A DNA stretch of 41,436 nt from Pseudomonadota bacterium (GTDB lineage: Bacteria > Pseudomonadota > Gammaproteobacteria > Burkholderiales > Burkholderiaceae_C): positions 39,204 to 80,639 of the forward strand of contig JAJZWA010000007.1 of the NCBI GenBank assembly GCA_021846965.1. Reading direction: 5' to 3'. Shown piece by piece: positions 7,248-15,687 of this stretch. Numbering within the stretch: the stretch's first letter is position 1; the number at the start of each line of letters is the position of its first letter. Position numbers and translations under genes: made by a program. The notes beneath the pieces are model-generated. The model searched no databases. It was given only the letters and a program-made list of their open reading frames with translations, and had not been told where the DNA came from.

Positions 7248-8475
7248 GGGTGAATCCGGCCTCGCAATAGGCCAGGTAGAAGTCCCACAAGAGTTCGAAG
7301 CGGCGATCGAAACCCTGCTCGCGCACGGCGGGAAGCCGGGCCAGGAATCGTTCGCGCCACAGGGCCAGGGTGCTGGCGTAGTCGGCGCCGAAGGCGTGGC
7401 TGGCGAGCACCTCCAGCCCGGCCTTGCGCGCCTGCTCGATGAAGGCCGTGCGGCTGGGCAGCATGCCCCCCGGGAACACGTAGCGCTGGATGAAATCGGT
7501 GCCCCGCCTGTAATCCGCGAACAGGGCGTCGTCGATGACGATGCTCTGGATACAGGCGCGTCCGCCGGGCCGGAGCAGTTCCGCCACGCTGCGGAAGTAG
7601 GTGGGCCAGAAGGCCTCCCCCACGGCCTCGAACATCTCGATGGAGGCGAGCGCGTCGAATCCGCCCGCGGGCGCCAGTCGCCGCGCATCACGGTAATCGC
7701 ACAGGTGCACCCTGGCCAGCCCGTCCAGCCCGGCGCCGCGCAGTCGTTCCTGCGCGAACTCCATCTGTCGCTGGGACAGCGTGATGCCATCCACCCGCAG
7801 GCCGGCGCGCGCCGCGGTCTCGGCGAAACCTCCCCAGCCGCAGCCCAGCTCGATCACGCGCTGGCCGGGGCTGGGCTGCAGTTCGCCGAGCACGCGGTCG
7901 AGCTTGGCCTGTTGCGCCTGCTCCAGGCTCATGCCGGGCTGCGTGAACAGTGCCGAGGAATAGTTCATGCCGGGATCCAGCCACAGCCGGTAGAAATCGT
8001 TGCCGAGGTCGTAATGGGCATGAATGTTGTCCCGGCTGCCGCGTCGGGTATTGCGCCTCAGCAGGAGGTGGCGCAGACGCGCCATCAAGGTGCCCAGCGG
8101 GCTGCCGTGCAGCGCGCGCTCCACCACCGCGCGGTTGGCCAGCAGCAGACCGAGCAGGGCCGGCAGGTCGGGGCTGCTCCACTGGCCGCGGAAGTAGCCC
8201 TCGGCGAAGCCGATGTCCCCGCGGCGCAGCACGGCTCCGAACACGGACCAGTCGTGCACCTGGGCCTGCGCCAGGAGCTGGCCCGGCTCGCCGCGGCCCA
8301 GCACGAGCAGGCGGCCATCGGGCAGGCGCAGCTCGAGCTGCCCGTGGCGCAGCCTGCGCAACATGGAGAGCACGCTGCGCGCCGCCAGCGGCACGCGGGC
8401 GGATCGCTGGCGGGGCAGGGAGGCGGCGCCGCCGTGCAGGGCGCCTGGGCGAGAGGAGTCGGAGCGGGCGTTCAT
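7201..8475 (-). CDS. cfa: Cyclopropane-fatty-acyl-phospholipid synthase-like SAM methyltransferase
   Basis: A 424-residue protein, near the usual length of CFA synthases. HYDLGNDFY at 154-162 and MNYSSALF after it are CFA-type acyl/active-site motifs; the SAM-binding motif I is ELGCGWGGFAE at 209-219. SIEMFEAVGEAFWPTYF and DFIQRYVFPGGMLP also match the family. Such enzymes transfer a methyl group from SAM to the double bond of a membrane phospholipid acyl chain, giving cyclopropane or methyl-branched products. The start ATG at 8475 overlaps the DUF1365 stop by 4 bp. Given the FAD enzyme two genes upstream, the product could be a methyl-alkene or furan acyl chain rather than a cyclopropane; that is inference. 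Confidence 0.92.
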   Translation of the reverse strand: MNARSDSSRPGALHGGAASLPRQRSARVPLAARSVLSMLRRLRHGQLELRLPDGRLLVLGRGEPGQLLAQAQVHDWSVFGAVLRRGDIGFAEGYFRGQWSSPDLPALLGLLLANRAVVERALHGSPLGTLMARLRHLLLRRNTRRGSRDNIHAHYDLGNDFYRLWLDPGMNYSSALFTQPGMSLEQAQQAKLDRVLGELQPSPGQRVIELGCGWGGFAETAARAGLRVDGITLSQRQMEFAQERLRGAGLDGLARVHLCDYRDARRLAPAGGFDALASIEMFEAVGEAFWPTYFRSVAELLRPGGRACIQSIVIDDALFADYRRGTDFIQRYVFPGGMLPSRTAFIEQARKAGLEVLASHAFGADYASTLALWRERFLARLPAVREQGFDRRFELLWDFYLAYCEAGFTHGSIDVVQFTLRRPA

Positions 8476-9245
8476 GGTGTCAGGGGATCTCGGGAGGCCT
8501 GGGGCCTGGAAAAGAAGGGCACGCGCTTGCGCCACAGGCCCAGCGCCTGCCAGTGGATGCGCGCGATGACCCCGAAGCTGTGCAGGGGATGGGCAAGCAA
8601 GGCGCGACGAGCCGAGCCCCGGGTCAGAGGCTGCAGGCTGCCGCCGAGGCTGGTGCGCAGCAGCGGACCCAGGGCATCGTCGTGATCCACGCGCGCGACC
8701 ACGCGCTCGGTGCCATCGCGCGTGCAGCGCAGGAAACGGAAGCGGTAGCCGCCCTCGATGCGGCAAAAGGGCGACACATGCATGGCCTTGTCCGCGCGCA
8801 GTTCCTCGCCCCAGGCCACGCCGCCGCTGGCGGCGGAACGCAGCACGTAGCAGTGGCGCTCGCCGAAGGTGCTGTTGACCTCGGCCACCACGGCGGCCAG
8901 TGAACCGTCCCTGCGGTGGCAATACCAGAAGCTCACCGGCTTGAACACGTAGCCCAGCACGCGGGCGAAGGTCTGCAGCCAGATCTCACCCTGCGCGTCG
9001 TGCACGCCCTGCTCGCGCAGCAGGCCCTCGATCCAGGCCAGGCTGTCCTCGCCGCCCTCTCCGTGGTCGGCATCGTGAAAACTCAGCCAGGCACGGCGAT
9101 TGCGCGCGATCGCCAGCGTGGCCTCGCCGCGCGCAAGCGCACGCATGGGAAGCATGAGAAAGAACACGCGGTAGGCGAAGGCATGGCGCGCCGGGCGCAG
9201 TCGCGTGTGATGCACCACGCCGCGGCCGATCAGCGCATGGCTCAT
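8472..9245 (-). CDS. DUF1365 family protein
   Basis: A 257-residue cytoplasmic protein with the DUF1365 pattern: VVHHTRLRPARHAFAYRVFFLMLP at the N-terminus, LQTFARVLGYVFKPVSFWYCH in the middle, AEVNSTFGERHCYVL, KAMHVSPFCRIEGGYRFRF, and HPLHSFGVIARIHWQALGLW at the end. DUF1365 has no proven activity but is nearly always found next to CFA-synthase-like and FAD amine-oxidase-like genes, as here. The start ATG at 9245 overlaps the flavoprotein stop (ATGA) and its own stop overlaps the CFA start. The conserved His and Cys residues could suggest metal or redox chemistry, but that is speculation. Confidence 0.92.
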   Translation of the reverse strand: MSHALIGRGVVHHTRLRPARHAFAYRVFFLMLPMRALARGEATLAIARNRRAWLSFHDADHGEGGEDSLAWIEGLLREQGVHDAQGEIWLQTFARVLGYVFKPVSFWYCHRRDGSLAAVVAEVNSTFGERHCYVLRSAASGGVAWGEELRADKAMHVSPFCRIEGGYRFRFLRCTRDGTERVVARVDHDDALGPLLRTSLGGSLQPLTRGSARRALLAHPLHSFGVIARIHWQALGLWRKRVPFFSRPQASRDPLTP

Positions 9246-10612
9246 GCCAGCAGCTCCAGGACTTCCTCGAAGCCGCGCGAGGCATGCGCGCGCTGCTGCT
9301 CCAGCCAGGCCTGGGCGGCAGCGCGCCCGGCGCGCAAGCCGTCCTCGTGGAAGCCATGCCCGCACCAGGCTCCGCAGAAGTAGCTTCGACGCCGGCCCTG
9401 CAGCTCCGGCACCCTGGCCTGTGCGGCCATGGCCGCGGCGTCGAACACCGGGTGGGCGTACTCCATTTCCTGCAGCACCTGCGCCGGATCGGGCTCGCGC
9501 AAGGGGTTGAGGGACACCAGCACCGCGCGCTTGAAGGGCACCGGCTGCAGCTTGTTGATCAGGTAATGCAGGCAGACGGAGGACGCCTCGGCGCCGTCGA
9601 CGCCCACGCCGTCGGGCTGTTCGCTCTCGAAATTCCAGGCCGCCCAGGCCTTGCGACTGCGCGGCAGCAGCGTGGCGTCGGTATGCAGCAGGGCGCGGTT
9701 GGGTTGGTAGCGCACGGCGCCCAGCACCTCGCGCTCGGTGTCGTCGGCATCGACCAGCAACTCCAGGGCCTGGTCGCTGTGGCAGGCCAGGATCACGTGG
9801 TCGAACCATTCCGTGCCGGCGTCGGTGGCCAGTTCCACGCCGACCTCGTAGCGCTTGACCCGGCGCACCGCGCATCGCAAGCGGGTATCGGGCAATTGCT
9901 CCACGATGCGCTGGACGTAGCGGCGGGCCCCCCCGCGCACGGTGTACCACTGCGGCCGCCCCTCGACCTGCAACAGACCGTGGTTATGGCAGAAACGCAC
10001 CATGGAGGCCAGCGGAAACTCCAGCATGCGCCGTGCGGGGCAGGACCAGATGCAGGCGACCATCGGCAGCAGATAGTCCTGCACGAAGGCTTCGCCATAG
10101 CCCCCGTCGCGCAGGAACTGGCCCACGCTGCGGTGCTCGTCCGGCAGGCCCGCCTGCGCCAGCGCCGTGGCCTCGCGGTTGAAGCGCAGGATGTCCCGCA
10201 ACATGCCCCAGAAGCGCGGACGCAGCAGGTTGGAGCGCTGGGCGAACACGGTGTCCAGGCTGGAGCCGCTCCACTCCAGGCGGGCGCCCCCGCCCAGGGG
10301 TCGTTGCACGGAGAAGGACATGTCCGACTTCGCCAGGTCCACGTCGAGTTCGGCGAACAGCCCGAGCAGCCCCGGGTAGGTGCGCTCGTTGAGCACCAGG
10401 AAACCGGTGTCCACGGGGTAGCTGATGCCGTCCACGGTGGCATCGACGGTGTGCACATGCCCCCCGAAATGCGAGCCGGCTTCGAACACCGTCAACCGTG
10501 CATGGTCTTTCAGCGCCCAGGCGGCGGCCAGCCCGGCGATGCCGCTGCCGACGACGGCGACCCTGGGTTGCTGCTCGCCGCGATCGCGGCGCGAAGGATT
10601 CGGCTGGGACAT
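9242..10612 (-). CDS. FAD-dependent amine-oxidase-like oxidoreductase
   Basis: A 456-residue flavoprotein. VAVVGSGIAGLAAAWAL holds the FAD dinucleotide-binding glycines (22, 24, 27), followed by an acidic strand end (FEAG) and GGHVHT. The rest (YPVDTGFLVLNERTYPGLLGLF, FCHNHGLLQVEGRPQWYTVRGGARRYVQ, CHSDQALELL, FCGAWCGHGFHEDGL) matches the NAD/FAD-dependent amine oxidase group that accompanies DUF1365 and CFA-like genes. Family members are thought to desaturate or oxidise acyl chains. I chose ATG 10612 because it begins just before the FAD motif; an upstream in-frame ATG at 10708 would add 32 residues, and neither has a strong ribosome site. It is the first gene of the seven-gene operon. Confidence 0.9.
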   Translation of the reverse strand: MSQPNPSRRDRGEQQPRVAVVGSGIAGLAAAWALKDHARLTVFEAGSHFGGHVHTVDATVDGISYPVDTGFLVLNERTYPGLLGLFAELDVDLAKSDMSFSVQRPLGGGARLEWSGSSLDTVFAQRSNLLRPRFWGMLRDILRFNREATALAQAGLPDEHRSVGQFLRDGGYGEAFVQDYLLPMVACIWSCPARRMLEFPLASMVRFCHNHGLLQVEGRPQWYTVRGGARRYVQRIVEQLPDTRLRCAVRRVKRYEVGVELATDAGTEWFDHVILACHSDQALELLVDADDTEREVLGAVRYQPNRALLHTDATLLPRSRKAWAAWNFESEQPDGVGVDGAEASSVCLHYLINKLQPVPFKRAVLVSLNPLREPDPAQVLQEMEYAHPVFDAAAMAAQARVPELQGRRRSYFCGAWCGHGFHEDGLRAGRAAAQAWLEQQRAHASRGFEEVLELLA

Positions 10613-10719
10613 GGTTGCGCTCGAAGGAAAGAGGGGGACCTGCCTTGCATACGCTGCGCGAGCCGCAACGGATTCAGGATTCCCGTGCGGGATGCCTTGA
10701 GGCTTCATTGTCGCATGTT

Positions 10720-10784
10720 TGTCCAGGACAGATACGGGCGCTCTTGGACATTTTCGGAAACATTTGGACGTTTGTCATGGACAT
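10720..10784 (-). promoter_or_regulatory. Repeated TGTCCA-type sites in the lipid operon promoter
   Basis: On the minus strand, ATGTCCA lies at 10784-10778, ACGTCCA at 10771-10765, ATGTCCA at 10751-10745 and CTGTCC at 10731-10726. The last three are 20 bp apart, about two helical turns. Two dyads are also present: TGTCC-A-GGACA at 10720-10730 and CATGGA-CA-TCCATG around 10777-10790. The sites sit just upstream of the FAD-oxidase gene and between it and a divergent membrane protein gene. They look like an operator array for a multimeric regulator. The regulator itself is not in the window. The rest of the 250-bp gap shows no gene. Confidence 0.5.
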
Positions 10785-10861
10785 CCATGGATTTCCTCGA
10801 CCCCGGGGCCCCACGATTCCCATGCCGGGAAGCCGGCAAACCCCTAGACTGAGGGTTCACC

Positions 10862-11662
10862 ATGAGCCTGCTGCTGTTCAAGATCGCGATCACCCCGCTG
10901 CTGGTCCTCGGCGCGACCCTGCTGCAGCGACGCTTCGGGGGCTCGATCGGAGGGCTGCTGACCGGCTTGCCGCTGACCTCCGCGCCGCTCTCGGTGTTCC
11001 TGGCGGTGCAGAATGGTCCGGATTTCGCCGCGCGCGCGGCGGTGGGCACCCTGCTGGGACTGACCGGCACGGCCGGCTTTTGCGCGACCTATGCGCGCGC
11101 CGCGCGGGGGCGGCGCTGGGCCCCGGCCTTGTTGCTGGCGAGCCTGGCCAGCGGCAGCCTGTTCCTGATGCTCGCCCGCATGCCCCAGCGACCCGGCATG
11201 GCCGCCGCGATGGTGTTTCCGGCCCTCGTGGCGCTGGCGCTGCTGGCGGGCCGGCAGGGCCCGATCCTGCAGACGCCGCATCCATGGTGGGACCTGCCGG
11301 CGCGCATGGCCTTCGCCCTGGCCGTGGTGCTGGGCATCACGGCCGCCTCGCTGCACCTGGGGCCCACCTGGAGTGGCATGCTGGCCGCGCTTCCGGTGCT
11401 GTCGGCCACCATGGGCGGCTTCACGCACCGGCAGGCGGGCCCCGAGGCGGCACGCGCCCTGCTGCGAGGCATCATCGTCGGTTGCCTGGGAGCCGCCACC
11501 TTCAACCTGGTCGTGGCGCTGTGGCTGCAGCGCGGCGGCCTGGCCGCCGCCTATGGGCTGGCCATGCTCGGCGCCCTCAGCGCCGCCACGCTGGGCCATG
11601 TTGCTTTCAGCTCGGGCGGCGGCGCCGCACAATTGCTGCGCGGTATGTTCAGGCGCGCCTGA
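10862..11662 (+). CDS. Polytopic membrane protein of unknown function
   Basis: A 266-residue protein that is almost entirely hydrophobic, with about eight predicted membrane segments, the first from residue 3 (LLLFKIAITPLLVLGATLL). A conserved-looking loop GGSIGGLLTGLPLTSAPLSVFLAV follows TM1, and a second, similar LAALPVLSATMGGFTH lies before TM6, so the protein may be made of two related halves. I cannot assign a family with confidence. The start ATG follows GAGGG. It is divergent from the lipid operon and shares its promoter region, so joint control by the TGTCCA sites is possible. The c-di-GMP gene follows 58 bp later on the same strand. Confidence 0.8.
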   Translation: MSLLLFKIAITPLLVLGATLLQRRFGGSIGGLLTGLPLTSAPLSVFLAVQNGPDFAARAAVGTLLGLTGTAGFCATYARAARGRRWAPALLLASLASGSLFLMLARMPQRPGMAAAMVFPALVALALLAGRQGPILQTPHPWWDLPARMAFALAVVLGITAASLHLGPTWSGMLAALPVLSATMGGFTHRQAGPEAARALLRGIIVGCLGAATFNLVVALWLQRGGLAAAYGLAMLGALSAATLGHVAFSSGGGAAQLLRGMFRRA

Positions 11663-11720
11663 AAGCGATTATCCTCGACGCGGCGAACATCATCGCGTCG
11701 CGAAATGGGAGATTCGCGCC

Positions 11721-13811
11721 ATGGACCCGCAGTCACGATCCAAAGTCTGCCTGTTCGAGGCCATCGTCGCGTCGCACGACGACGCCATGGTCAGCCTGAC
11801 CCCCGACGGCCTGGTCAGCAGCTGGAATCCGGCCGCGCAGCGCCTGTTCGGGCCATCGGCGCCCCAGGCGCTGGGGCGGCCGATCGACGCGCTGCTGGTG
11901 CAACACAACCCGCCCCTGCCCGGCGACGACTCCGAGACCGCGCAAGCCCTGGTTTCCCCGGCGCTGGTGCGAGGCGCGGGGGGCGACCTGATCTCGGCGC
12001 TGGTGACACGGCGCCCGCTGCGGGACTCCCGGCTGGGCGCCGTGGGCACGCTGGTCACGGTGCATCCACTGCGCCAGGCCCTGACCGCGACCCCAGAGTC
12101 CGAGCCCAGGACGCTGCCGATCAATGTCTACGAATCCCTGGTCGAGTCCACCGACGACGCCATCGTGACCAAGACCCTCGGGGGCATCGTGCTGAGCTGG
12201 AACCCGGGCGCCCAGCGCATCTTCGGCTACAGCGCGGCCGAGATGATCGGCGAGCCGATCACCAGGCTGATCCCGGTGGATCGCCTGCACGAGGAGGAAA
12301 TGATCCTGCAGCGCATCGCCAGCGGCGAACGCGTGGAGCATTTCGAGACCGTGCGCGTGCACCGCGACGGCCACCTCGTGCACGTATCGGTGACCATCTC
12401 CCCGCTGCGCGACGCGGCCGGGCGCATCGTCGGCGCGTCCAAGATCGCGCGTGACATCGGCGAGCGCATCCTGGCCGCGCAGACCATCTGGCGCCAGGCC
12501 AACCAGGACGCGCTGACCGGGCTTCCCAACCGCCATGCCTTCGGCCAGCGGCTGGGCCTGGAGGCTCAGCATGCGCAGCGCGACCAGGTCGCCTTCGCCC
12601 TGCTCTACGTGGACCTCGACCACTTCAAGTCCGTCAACGACTCGCTGGGCCATGGGGCGGGCGATGCGCTGCTGGACGCGGTGGCCGAGCGCATGCGCTC
12701 GGCGCTGCGCGCATCCGACGTGCTGGCCCGCCTGGGCGGCGACGAGTTCAGCGTGCTGCTTCCCGCGCCGGCCGATGCGAACACGGCGCGCCGGGTCGGC
12801 GCCAAGCTGCTCGATGCGCTGGCCGCCCCCTTCCTCATCGACGGCCATGCCCTCCATATTTCCGCCAGCATCGGCCTGGCGGTGTTCCCGCAGGATGCCA
12901 ACACCCCGGAGGACCTGCTGCGCTGCGCCGATCTGGCGATGTACGAGGCCAAGCAGGCCGGTCGCAGCCGCACGGTGGTCTACGAGGCCTGCATGGACCA
13001 GCGCGCCCGTGCGCGCCTGGTGCTGGTCGGCGACCTGCGCCGCGCATGCCGGCTGGGCGAGTTGTTCCTGCTGTACCAGCCGGTGGTGCGCACCGCCGAC
13101 GGCTCGCTGGCCAAGTTCGAGGCCCTGGTGCGCTGGCGGCATCCGGCCTTCGGCGTGGTGCAGCCCGCGCGGTTCATCGCGCTGGCCGAGGAAAGCGGGC
13201 TGATCATCGAAATCGGCGATTGGGTGTTTCGCAGCGTCGCCCAGCAGGCGCTGCGCTGGCAGGGCCCGGACGGTCTCGGGCCGCAGCTGAGTTTCAACGT
13301 CTCGCCCGTGCAACTGGCCGCCGACCACGACCCCACGCAGGGCTGGATCGACTATCTGGAGCGCATCGGGCTGCCGCCGCAACGCCTGGTGGTGGAAGTG
13401 ACCGAAACGGTGATCCTGGACGAATCCCCGCGCATCGCGCAGCGCCTGCGGGATCTGCGCGCGCACGGGCTGCAGATCGCGGTGGACGACTTCGGCACCG
13501 GCCACTCCAACCTCGCCTCGCTCAGCCGGGTGGAGGTGGATTACCTGAAGATCGACCAATCCCTGGTGCGCAGACTTCCCGGGGATACGCGCAAGCATGC
13601 GATCTGCGAGGCCATCGTCGCCATGTCGCACCGCCTGGGAATCGGGGTCATCGCCGAGGGCATCGAGACCGAGGAGGAACTGGCCCGCGTGCGCGACATC
13701 GACTGTGATTTCGGCCAGGGCTACCTGTACGCGCGTCCGCTGGACACGCAGGCCGCGAGCGAATGGATGCTGCGGAACCAGGCGCGGCGCCAGGCACCGG
13801 ACCCCGCGTAG
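11721..13811 (+). CDS. PAS-PAS-GGDEF-EAL c-di-GMP signalling protein
   Basis: A 696-residue cytoplasmic protein. A first PAS domain covers about 8-120 (DAMVSLTPDGLVSSWNPAAQRLFG), a second about 135-250 (DAIVTKTLGGIVLSWNPGAQRIFGY). The diguanylate cyclase domain at about 260-425 has an intact GGDEF at 339-343 and an inhibitory I-site RASD at 330-333 exactly five residues before it. The phosphodiesterase domain at about 435-690 has EAL at 467-469, DDFGTGHSNL, and VIAEGIET. Both activities look possible, so direction of c-di-GMP turnover cannot be read from sequence. I chose ATG 11721, preceded by GGGAGA; the frame is open further upstream inside the membrane protein gene. No membrane segments are seen. 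Confidence 0.92.
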   Translation: MDPQSRSKVCLFEAIVASHDDAMVSLTPDGLVSSWNPAAQRLFGPSAPQALGRPIDALLVQHNPPLPGDDSETAQALVSPALVRGAGGDLISALVTRRPLRDSRLGAVGTLVTVHPLRQALTATPESEPRTLPINVYESLVESTDDAIVTKTLGGIVLSWNPGAQRIFGYSAAEMIGEPITRLIPVDRLHEEEMILQRIASGERVEHFETVRVHRDGHLVHVSVTISPLRDAAGRIVGASKIARDIGERILAAQTIWRQANQDALTGLPNRHAFGQRLGLEAQHAQRDQVAFALLYVDLDHFKSVNDSLGHGAGDALLDAVAERMRSALRASDVLARLGGDEFSVLLPAPADANTARRVGAKLLDALAAPFLIDGHALHISASIGLAVFPQDANTPEDLLRCADLAMYEAKQAGRSRTVVYEACMDQRARARLVLVGDLRRACRLGELFLLYQPVVRTADGSLAKFEALVRWRHPAFGVVQPARFIALAEESGLIIEIGDWVFRSVAQQALRWQGPDGLGPQLSFNVSPVQLAADHDPTQGWIDYLERIGLPPQRLVVEVTETVILDESPRIAQRLRDLRAHGLQIAVDDFGTGHSNLASLSRVEVDYLKIDQSLVRRLPGDTRKHAICEAIVAMSHRLGIGVIAEGIETEEELARVRDIDCDFGQGYLYARPLDTQAASEWMLRNQARRQAPDPA

Positions 13812-13840
13812 CCGGCCGTTGGAAGGATTTCCGCGGATCG

Positions 13841-14248
13841 CTAGGGATGACCCAGCAGGGCTTTCAGGGCCTCGATGTCCTCGCCGCAGGCGCGCGCCGC
13901 GGTCTGCTCGATGTGCCGGTACAGGCGCACGAGTTCCTGGCCCGTGTCGGTGAGGCGGCTGCCTCCGCCCTGGGCGCCGCCATGCACCGATTCCACCACC
14001 GGTGCGCGCGCACGGCGATTGAGATCGTCCAGCAGCATCCAGGCCCGCCGGTAGGACATGCCCAGGCTGCGCGCCGCGGCGGTGATGGAGCCGGATTCGC
14101 GCACCGCCTCCAGCAGTTCGATCCTGCCCGGCCCCACGGCGATGCGAGCGCCCTGGGTCAGGCGCAGCCGGAAGCGCGCCACGGGGGCGTCCTCGGGCGC
14201 CTGCGTGGCGGGGAGCTCTGGAGCTTTGGGGGCAGCGGGGTCGGGCAT
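13841..14248 (-). CDS. ModE-like N-terminal-domain (LysR-type HTH) transcriptional regulator
   Basis: A 135-residue protein made of the DNA-binding part of ModE only: GPGRIELLEAVRESGSITAAARSLGMSYRRAWMLLDDLNRR, then a wing with GGAQGGGSRLTDTGQELVRLYRHIE. E. coli ModE has two C-terminal molybdate-binding domains; these are absent here, so it would not sense molybdate in the same way. I chose the ATG at 14248 because homology starts soon after; the frame is open for another 78 codons upstream but that stretch is low-complexity and Arg-rich. It is divergent from an MFS gene and close to CoxG and XdhC, which fits a link to molybdenum enzymes (inference). Confidence 0.82.
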   Translation of the reverse strand: MPDPAAPKAPELPATQAPEDAPVARFRLRLTQGARIAVGPGRIELLEAVRESGSITAAARSLGMSYRRAWMLLDDLNRRARAPVVESVHGGAQGGGSRLTDTGQELVRLYRHIEQTAARACGEDIEALKALLGHP

Positions 14249-14388
14249 GCGAACAGGAGACGGCGAAGGCGGCGCTGCGCGGCCGCCCAGCCCACAGCAT
14301 AGGGCCGGCGCCCTCCGCGCCCCCACGCCGCCCGACACCCTGCAGCGCCGGCGCTTCCCTCCGACAATGTCCAGTTTCGCGCCAGCGC

Positions 14389-15651
14389 ATGGCAGCCGCC
14401 CCTCCACCGATGCCTCCCGATCGCCACCCCGCCTCCGCCGGCCCTTCCGCGGCCTCCGTCTGGGAAACCCCCGGTTTCGCACGGTTCTGGCTGGCCCGCG
14501 TCGCGCTGACCGGGGCCTACCAGATGCTCAGCGTGGCCATCGCCTGGCAGATGTACCTGACCACCGGCAGCGCCTTCGACCTCGGCCTGGTCGGCCTGGT
14601 GCAGTTCCTGCCGCGCATGGCGCTGGTGCTGGTCGCCGGCAGCGTGGTCGACCGCTTCGAACGCCGGGACGTGGTCGCCGTCAGCATGGCCTTGCAGGCC
14701 GTCGCCGCCGGGGTGCTGGTCGCCGCGGCCCAGGGCTGGGGCCTGCAGCCCGGACGGACCCTGATCCTGGCCCTGTCGGCCCTGGTGGGCGCCTGCCGGG
14801 CCTTCGATACGCCAGGCATGCAGGCCATGCTGCCCGCGCTGGTGCCCGAGACGCTGCTGGCCCGCGCCATCGCGCTGGCTGCCTCGGCCACCCAGGCCGC
14901 CAGCGTGATCGCGCCCGGCCTGGGCGGCCTGCTGCTCGCCCTGGGCCCGGGCGTGGCCTACGGCCTGACCTGCGCGGTGGACCTGCTCGGCGTGGCCTTG
15001 ATGCTGAGCCTGCCGCGCGTGCACGCCACCGCGCGCGGTCGCATCACCCTGGATTCCATGCTGGAGGGCGTGCGCTACATCCGCGCGCACCCGGTGGTGC
15101 TGGGGGCCATTTCGCTGGATCTGTTCGCGGTGCTGCTGGGGGGCGCCACGGCCCTGCTTCCGGTGTACGCGCGGGACATTCTGCACATCGGTCCCTGGGG
15201 CCTGGGCATGTTGCGTGCCTGCCCCGCGGTCGGCGCCCTGCTCACCGCGGCCTGGCTGGCACGCCACCCGGTCCAGCGCCACGCCGGACGCCTGATGTTT
15301 TCCACGGTCGCGGTGTTCGGCCTGGCCACGGTCGTGTTCGGCCTGTCGCGCTGGACGGCGCTTTCGATGCTGGCGCTGGCCGTGCTGGGCGGCTCGGACC
15401 TGATCAGCGTGGTGATCCGCGGCACCCTGGTGCAGTTGCAGACCCCGGATGCGCTACGCGGCCGGGTCAATGCGGTCAATTCCCTGTTCATCGGCGCCTC
15501 CAACCAGCTCGGGGAATTCGAGTCGGGCTTCACCGCGGCCTGGTTCGGCGCCGTGCCCGCGGTGGTGCTGGGCGGCCTGGGAACCCTGGGCATCGTGCTG
15601 CTGTGGCGCCGCATGTTCCCTGCCCTGGCGCGCTACGACAGCCTGTCCTGA
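14389..15651 (+). CDS. MFS transporter (EntS-like exporter group)
   Basis: A 420-residue protein with about twelve membrane segments. WETPGFARFWLARVALTGAYQMLSVAIAWQMYLTTGSAFDLGLVGLVQFLPRM is the typical start of the EntS/MFS_3 group of exporters, and VVDRFERRDVV after TM2 is the MFS loop motif. Mid-protein TPGMQAMLPALVPETLLARAIALAASATQAASVIAPGLGG and late LVQLQTPDALRGRVNAVNSLFIGASNQLGEFESG match the group closely. Family members export siderophores, drugs or metabolites; the substrate here is unknown. An alternative start at the ATG at 14410 would shorten it by seven residues. A hairpin follows the stop codon. Confidence 0.88.
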   Translation: MAAAPPPMPPDRHPASAGPSAASVWETPGFARFWLARVALTGAYQMLSVAIAWQMYLTTGSAFDLGLVGLVQFLPRMALVLVAGSVVDRFERRDVVAVSMALQAVAAGVLVAAAQGWGLQPGRTLILALSALVGACRAFDTPGMQAMLPALVPETLLARAIALAASATQAASVIAPGLGGLLLALGPGVAYGLTCAVDLLGVALMLSLPRVHATARGRITLDSMLEGVRYIRAHPVVLGAISLDLFAVLLGGATALLPVYARDILHIGPWGLGMLRACPAVGALLTAAWLARHPVQRHAGRLMFSTVAVFGLATVVFGLSRWTALSMLALAVLGGSDLISVVIRGTLVQLQTPDALRGRVNAVNSLFIGASNQLGEFESGFTAAWFGAVPAVVLGGLGTLGIVLLWRRMFPALARYDSLS

Positions 15652-15669
15652 GCGGGCCTTGCGGCCCGC
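15652..15669. terminator. Hairpin between the convergent MFS and purine permease genes
   Basis: GCGGGCC at 15652-15658 pairs with GGCCCGC at 15663-15669 across a TTGC loop, directly after the MFS stop codon and before the convergent permease stop. There is no following T-run, so it would be a weak or Rho-assisted terminator. Confidence 0.45.
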
Positions 15670-15687
15670 CGGACGGCCCGACCGGAT

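Noticed and set aside
11733..14390. Minus-strand open frame of 885 codons opposite the PAS-GGDEF-EAL gene
   Set aside because: No recognisable domain; the plus strand carries catalytic motifs in the right order.
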